Shown in pieces: positions 60,375 through 64,000 of a DNA stretch of 64,000 nucleotides. Every line of letters starts with the position of its first letter. Position 1 is the stretch's first letter. A program made the position numbers and the translations under genes. Source of the stretch: Danxiaibacter flavus (GTDB taxonomy: Bacteria > Bacteroidota > Bacteroidia > Chitinophagales > Chitinophagaceae). The stretch covers positions 310,001-374,000 of the forward strand of contig NZ_JAULBC010000006.1 in the NCBI RefSeq assembly GCF_041060425.1. The letters run 5' to 3'. The notes under the pieces were generated by a model. The model was not told the origin of the DNA and did no database searches. It saw only the letters and a program-made list of their open reading frames with translations.

Positions 60375-62201
60375 ATGAAAAAAATATTCAGATACCGTTT
60401 TTTTACTGTGATGATACTTACCGGTATACTGGCTTCATCATGTAAAAAAGGACTCGATTATAATAATCCTAACGCGATCAATGCATCGCAGGTTTGGACA
60501 GACCCGAATTTGATTAAGGCATTTCTCACGGATATTTATGGCAATTCTATGCCGGGATGGCCGCTGGGTAGTGGTGTAAATACTGACGAAAGCTACAGCT
60601 CACCTATCAGCAATTATCTGAAGGGAATTGTAACTGCCTCTACAACTTATACCGATTTGAATTACACAAATATTGACAAGTGTAATTATTTGATGGATCA
60701 GTTGGCACAAGTTCCTGCGTCGGTTTTAAGCACAGATTTAAATAAGCAATACACCGGTGAAGCCAAGTTTTGGCGCGCATGGGCTTATTGGGGTATGGTT
60801 AGTCAAATTGGCGGCGTTCCTCTGATCTTACATACCCAAAACCAATTAGATACAGCAAGCCTGAAAGTGCCGCGCAACAAAACTTCTGAATGCATTGCAC
60901 AAATGGTGAAGGATTTGGACAGTGCCGCATTATTGTTGCCTTCCAACTTCACAGGAGCAGATTATGGCAGAGTAACAAAGGTTGCAGCGATGGGATTAAA
61001 AGGAAGAATTTTATTGTGGTATGCAAGCCCGTTATTTAACCCTTCAAATGATCAGGCTCGTTGGACAAGTGCTTACAGTGCCTGTAAAGCAGCTGTTGAC
61101 GAGGCCACAACAGCTGGATATGGGTTAACACCTAATTACAATAGTATATGGTATTCAGGCTACTCATCAAGCAACCCCGAACCCATAATGGTTAATCAAT
61201 ACTTTTATCAGGACCATTACATGAATTTTGCAGCAATCAGGCCTCAACCATTTACCAATGGAGCAGCAGATGCTGACGACGCTTTATGGAGTTTGCTGAA
61301 AGCTTTTCCTAAAAGAGATGGCACACCCATGCAGGCTGATACCAACCAGCTAAAATCAAACCCGGTTTATAACCAGCAGTTCCTCACTGATTTTTATACC
61401 AACAGGGATGACAGGTTCTATGCTACGATCTTTAGCGGAGGAACATATTATCCAACTCCGGATCTGTTTCCATCAGCTACGCAAAGACTGCCTTATTGGG
61501 GCGTATATCAATGGGATGCTGCAAATAGCAAATATGTATGTCTTGTAGCGCAAATAGCAGGTGTGCCGGCTTCATTTGGCTTTGGCAGCACAGGTTTTTT
61601 GAATAGAAAAGGCCTGGATACTACGCTTACTGGTAGTAATGTTGTATCCGGTGCTGCAGGTGCCAAAAGCTGGTGGTCGCCTATGCGCTTTGCAGAGTTG
61701 TTAATGAACTATGGCGAGTGTGCCAATGAAACAGGTAAAGCAAATGAGGCGCTTGCTGTGTTGTACAACATAAGAAAGAGAGCTGGTATTGCTGCCGGAG
61801 TTTCTGGTAACTACGGTATAACAGCTGCCTCACAAAGTGAAATAAGAACGGCGTATATTAATGAAAGACAGGTTGAATTTGCATACGAAAATTTCAGGTT
61901 CTCTGATTTGAGAAGATGGAAACGGTTTGACATTTTAAATAATCAGGGTAACAAGAATTACTCACTGGTAGTGGCATTAAAACCCGGTCAACCGTTACCG
62001 GCAAGCACAAGTACTATCCTGGATCCGGTTGTAAGGTCAAGCTTTTCTGCCGTTGTGTACAATATAGGTAGCACTACAGATGTTTACAACCTCGATTTAA
62101 ATCACTGGTTTTACGCTTTAAATCCGGCACAAATTTCAATCGAGCCACAAAATCTGCCGCAGAACAATGAATGGGGCGGTTCGTTTGATCCCTTGCAATA
62201 A
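60375..62201 (+). CDS. SusD/RagB-family glycan-binding lipoprotein (second locus)
   Basis: 608 residues, lipobox ASSC (about Cys23). Standard SusD blocks: YTGEAKFWRAWAYWGMVSQIGGVPLIL, AAMGLKGRILLWYASPLFNPSND, WSPMRFAELLMNYGECANETGKANEALAVLYNIRKRAGI, YINERQVEFAYENFRFSDLRRWKRF. The C-terminus ends in QNNEWGGSFDPLQ. It is the surface glycan-binding partner of the upstream SusC. A terminator lies 40 bp downstream. Confidence 0.96.
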   Translation: MKKIFRYRFFTVMILTGILASSCKKGLDYNNPNAINASQVWTDPNLIKAFLTDIYGNSMPGWPLGSGVNTDESYSSPISNYLKGIVTASTTYTDLNYTNIDKCNYLMDQLAQVPASVLSTDLNKQYTGEAKFWRAWAYWGMVSQIGGVPLILHTQNQLDTASLKVPRNKTSECIAQMVKDLDSAALLLPSNFTGADYGRVTKVAAMGLKGRILLWYASPLFNPSNDQARWTSAYSACKAAVDEATTAGYGLTPNYNSIWYSGYSSSNPEPIMVNQYFYQDHYMNFAAIRPQPFTNGAADADDALWSLLKAFPKRDGTPMQADTNQLKSNPVYNQQFLTDFYTNRDDRFYATIFSGGTYYPTPDLFPSATQRLPYWGVYQWDAANSKYVCLVAQIAGVPASFGFGSTGFLNRKGLDTTLTGSNVVSGAAGAKSWWSPMRFAELLMNYGECANETGKANEALAVLYNIRKRAGIAAGVSGNYGITAASQSEIRTAYINERQVEFAYENFRFSDLRRWKRFDILNNQGNKNYSLVVALKPGQPLPASTSTILDPVVRSSFSAVVYNIGSTTDVYNLDLNHWFYALNPAQISIEPQNLPQNNEWGGSFDPLQ

Positions 62202-62241
62202 GCTTTCGTTTTTCTTCATAGCAGTTAGATTACAAGCAGAT

Positions 62242-62276
62242 GGCCGTCCCGAAGTAAAATTGGGATGGCCTTTTTT
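62242..62276 (+). terminator. Rho-independent terminator after the second SusD
   Basis: Stem GGCCGTCCC / GGGATGGCC (one G-T pair) with an 11-base loop and a T6 run. It separates susCD from the following secreted protein. Confidence 0.85.
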
Positions 62277-62460
62277 GTTTGCATAGACCCGGCGGAAAAT
62301 AGTGTGAATTTTTTCAAATTGCAGAGACGGAGCTGTCCGTAATAATGTTCTCTGAAGACAATAAAACAGAAGGAAATGGTAAGAAAGCGGCAATTTAGTA
62401 GTCTGCCGACCAGTATCTTCGACGGCATTTAAACATTCGACGGTTGAAATGTTGTTCAAT

Positions 62461-64000
62461 ATGATAAAATTAAAGATATTCCTTTTTGTGTGCTGCATAA
62501 CCAGCCTGGCAAATGCACAAAAGTTACAAACGCAATTTGCCACATTCAATTTAAATGGTAATGGTTTTATCACTTCTATAAAAAGTAAACAAACAGGACG
62601 CGAATACAATCCTGCAGGAATGACATCGCCCCTGATGAGCCTGTGTAAGAACAAGCAATATATTTTACCTGTTGCTGCAAATTATAATAACAGCGGGCAA
62701 CAAATATTGCTTACTTACCCGAATGGCTCTGTTGCAACCATTAAAGCCGTTCAAAAACAACAATATGTATATCTTCAGCTTGTGTCACTAACAAAGCGGG
62801 AAGGAATTGACAACATAGTATGGGGACCATACAAAACAACTATTTCAAAAACTATAGGCGATATTATATCTGTAGTGCGAAGCGATGATTTTGCGATTGG
62901 TATGTTGGGTTTGAATGACAATACGGTGAGCGGGCCGCCGACCGATGGTGACATGAGCTTTATGTATTATTACATTCATTCGCCGGATCCAAAAAAATAT
63001 CCGTTGCCTGCGCATCTGAAGGAAGGGCAAACGTTTAAGATTGGTGGTGACGGCATAAGCGATATCGCTTTTTATTCTCAACCGGAAGAATATTACAGAA
63101 TGTGCTACGGCAATGGTGCATCGTTAGAACCATCGTTTGGGTCAAGTATTTGTATGCAGTCCAGAGACCGCAGAAAAGAGCAAATGATTCGCTTTCCCGT
63201 GTTGCCGCCGAATGTAGATGGTGGATTTAACTCAGCGCGCTACCAACTTGTTTTGCCTACAGATGCGGACTTTATGGGATCAGCCATTGCATTGTATGCT
63301 TGTCCTGATTCCCTGGGATTGCAGACAATAGAGAAAATTGTGCTTAATGAAGGCTTGCCACATCCCGAAGTTGATGGAAAATGGGTTAAAGATCCTGCTT
63401 CTTTCCGGCCGGATATTGCCTGGTGGGGCGCACATGACAGCCTTGCCTCATATACTAAACAGTTGGGACTTAAAGCCGTGCAGGATGAAGGTTGGGGAGA
63501 GTATTATCCCAATCCTGAAAATCGTTGGGGTCACAACAAAATTAGTTTTCATAACGGCAACAATATGACCGTTTCTCAGTATGGTGCATTAATGCAAAAA
63601 GAATCTATCCGTTATGGACTTCATACGTTATGTGAGTTCCTTCAGCCGAATAATAACAGTGATGTTGCACCTGTTCCAAGCGACAGTCTGGCCATTATGA
63701 TGCGCACGACAATCACCAGCAATATATCAGAGAGTGATACGGTTATAACTGTTGCCGATACCAGTCATTTCAATGAGTTTGGCGGCTGGGAAGGCAATCA
63801 CACCAATGTCCTTAAAATAGGAAAGGAGCTGATTGAATATAACGGCATTACCACAAAACCACCTTATACTTTTCTTCATGTTAAAAGAGGTTTTCACGGA
63901 ACCTCAAAAGGCTCATATAAACCAGGTACAACCATTGTTAAGCTTCAGCCAAACTGCTACCATGGATTTGCCCCTGATATGAACCTGCAGGAAGTGTATG
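62461..64000 (+). CDS. Large secreted protein, probably carbohydrate-active, 3' end missing
   Basis: The frame is open from ATG 62461 to the window edge (513 codons seen); ATG 62449 is an alternative start. A signal peptide (IFLFVCCITSLANAQ) is followed by a beta-rich N-terminal domain resembling a galactose-mutarotase-like sandwich (FNLNGNGFITSIKSKQTGREYNP, RSDDFAIGMLGLND), a region with PDIAWWGAHDSLASYTKQLGLKAVQDEGWGEYYPN, which looks like the start of a TIM-barrel strand, and MTVSQYGALMQKESIRYGLHTLCEFLQP. I do not recognise a GH family. Its position after SusCD suggests a polysaccharide-active enzyme. Confidence 0.75.
   Translation, partial: MIKLKIFLFVCCITSLANAQKLQTQFATFNLNGNGFITSIKSKQTGREYNPAGMTSPLMSLCKNKQYILPVAANYNNSGQQILLTYPNGSVATIKAVQKQQYVYLQLVSLTKREGIDNIVWGPYKTTISKTIGDIISVVRSDDFAIGMLGLNDNTVSGPPTDGDMSFMYYYIHSPDPKKYPLPAHLKEGQTFKIGGDGISDIAFYSQPEEYYRMCYGNGASLEPSFGSSICMQSRDRRKEQMIRFPVLPPNVDGGFNSARYQLVLPTDADFMGSAIALYACPDSLGLQTIEKIVLNEGLPHPEVDGKWVKDPASFRPDIAWWGAHDSLASYTKQLGLKAVQDEGWGEYYPNPENRWGHNKISFHNGNNMTVSQYGALMQKESIRYGLHTLCEFLQPNNNSDVAPVPSDSLAIMMRTTITSNISESDTVITVADTSHFNEFGGWEGNHTNVLKIGKELIEYNGITTKPPYTFLHVKRGFHGTSKGSYKPGTTIVKLQPNCYHGFAPDMNLQEVY

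Noticed and set aside
62136..62654. 172-codon minus-strand ORF over the SusD end
   Set aside because: Overlaps the 3' end of SusD, a terminator and the start of the next secreted protein; a shadow frame.
1..64000. tRNA, rRNA or insertion-sequence genes
   Set aside because: No tRNA-like cloverleaf, rRNA sequence or transposase reading frame was recognised anywhere in the window.

Overview
The window looks like chromosomal DNA of a Bacteroidota bacterium, most likely a soil or freshwater member of Chitinophagaceae or a near relative. The basis is two SusC/SusD pairs, many lipoproteins with short lipoboxes, a two-component kinase with a large propeller-like sensor and a Y_Y_Y-type domain, an FG-GAP/UnbV giant lipoprotein, moderate GC, and almost no Shine-Dalgarno sequences. 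Genus is not resolved. I see no rRNA, tRNA, CRISPR array, prophage or transposase.

Layout. 1-2.5 kb: the end of a glycine/serine-rich surface protein, a DUF4440-type lipoprotein and a small outer-membrane barrel. 2.7-8.5 kb: a complete tripartite RND efflux operon (adaptor, pump, outer-membrane factor). 8.8-10.6 kb: three small envelope proteins. 10.8-14.4 kb: a TolB-like/helical-domain protein, a small protein and a membrane-bound sigma-54 activator. 14.9-17.3 kb: a secreted beta-helix/FnIII protein. 18.1-19.7 kb: a CYTH-like protein coupled to a FUSC membrane protein. 19.8-22.9 kb: a BlaI repressor, an M56 membrane protease and a secreted protein; the last two carry the same heptad repeat. 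22.9-26.4 kb: repeat-rich DNA, a secreted ABM-domain protein, a YVTN propeller and a dienelactone-hydrolase family protein.

27.4-42.0 kb is a polysaccharide-utilisation-like locus: SusC, SusD, an FG-GAP/UnbV lipoprotein, a GH92-type enzyme with an N-terminal discoidin-like domain and a vanadium-haloperoxidase/PAP2 lipoprotein, all on +, facing a sulfatase on -. 42.4 kb holds an AhpD-like protein. 43.5-50.9 kb is a signalling cluster: response regulator, giant sensor kinase and a second paralogous regulator on -, with a divergent soluble multi-PAS kinase. 51.4-64 kb is a second sugar locus: aldo/keto reductase, enolase-superfamily protein, SSS symporter and RhaM-like mutarotase lipoprotein, then a divergent AraC regulator, SusC, SusD and a secreted protein running off the window. 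The gene set suggests uptake and non-phosphorylative oxidation of a deoxy-sugar such as fucose or rhamnose; this is inference.

The most unusual signals are: heptad repeats shared by the M56 protease and its secreted neighbour; a Shine-Dalgarno-led mini-ORF behind an attenuator-like hairpin and overlapping the aldo/keto reductase start; a 16-bp motif occurring four times only at the two edges of the signalling cluster; several in-register heptamer and octamer arrays; a 106-bp tandem repeat; and a dispersed inverted-repeat element with two copies matching at 43 of 44 bases 14 kb apart.
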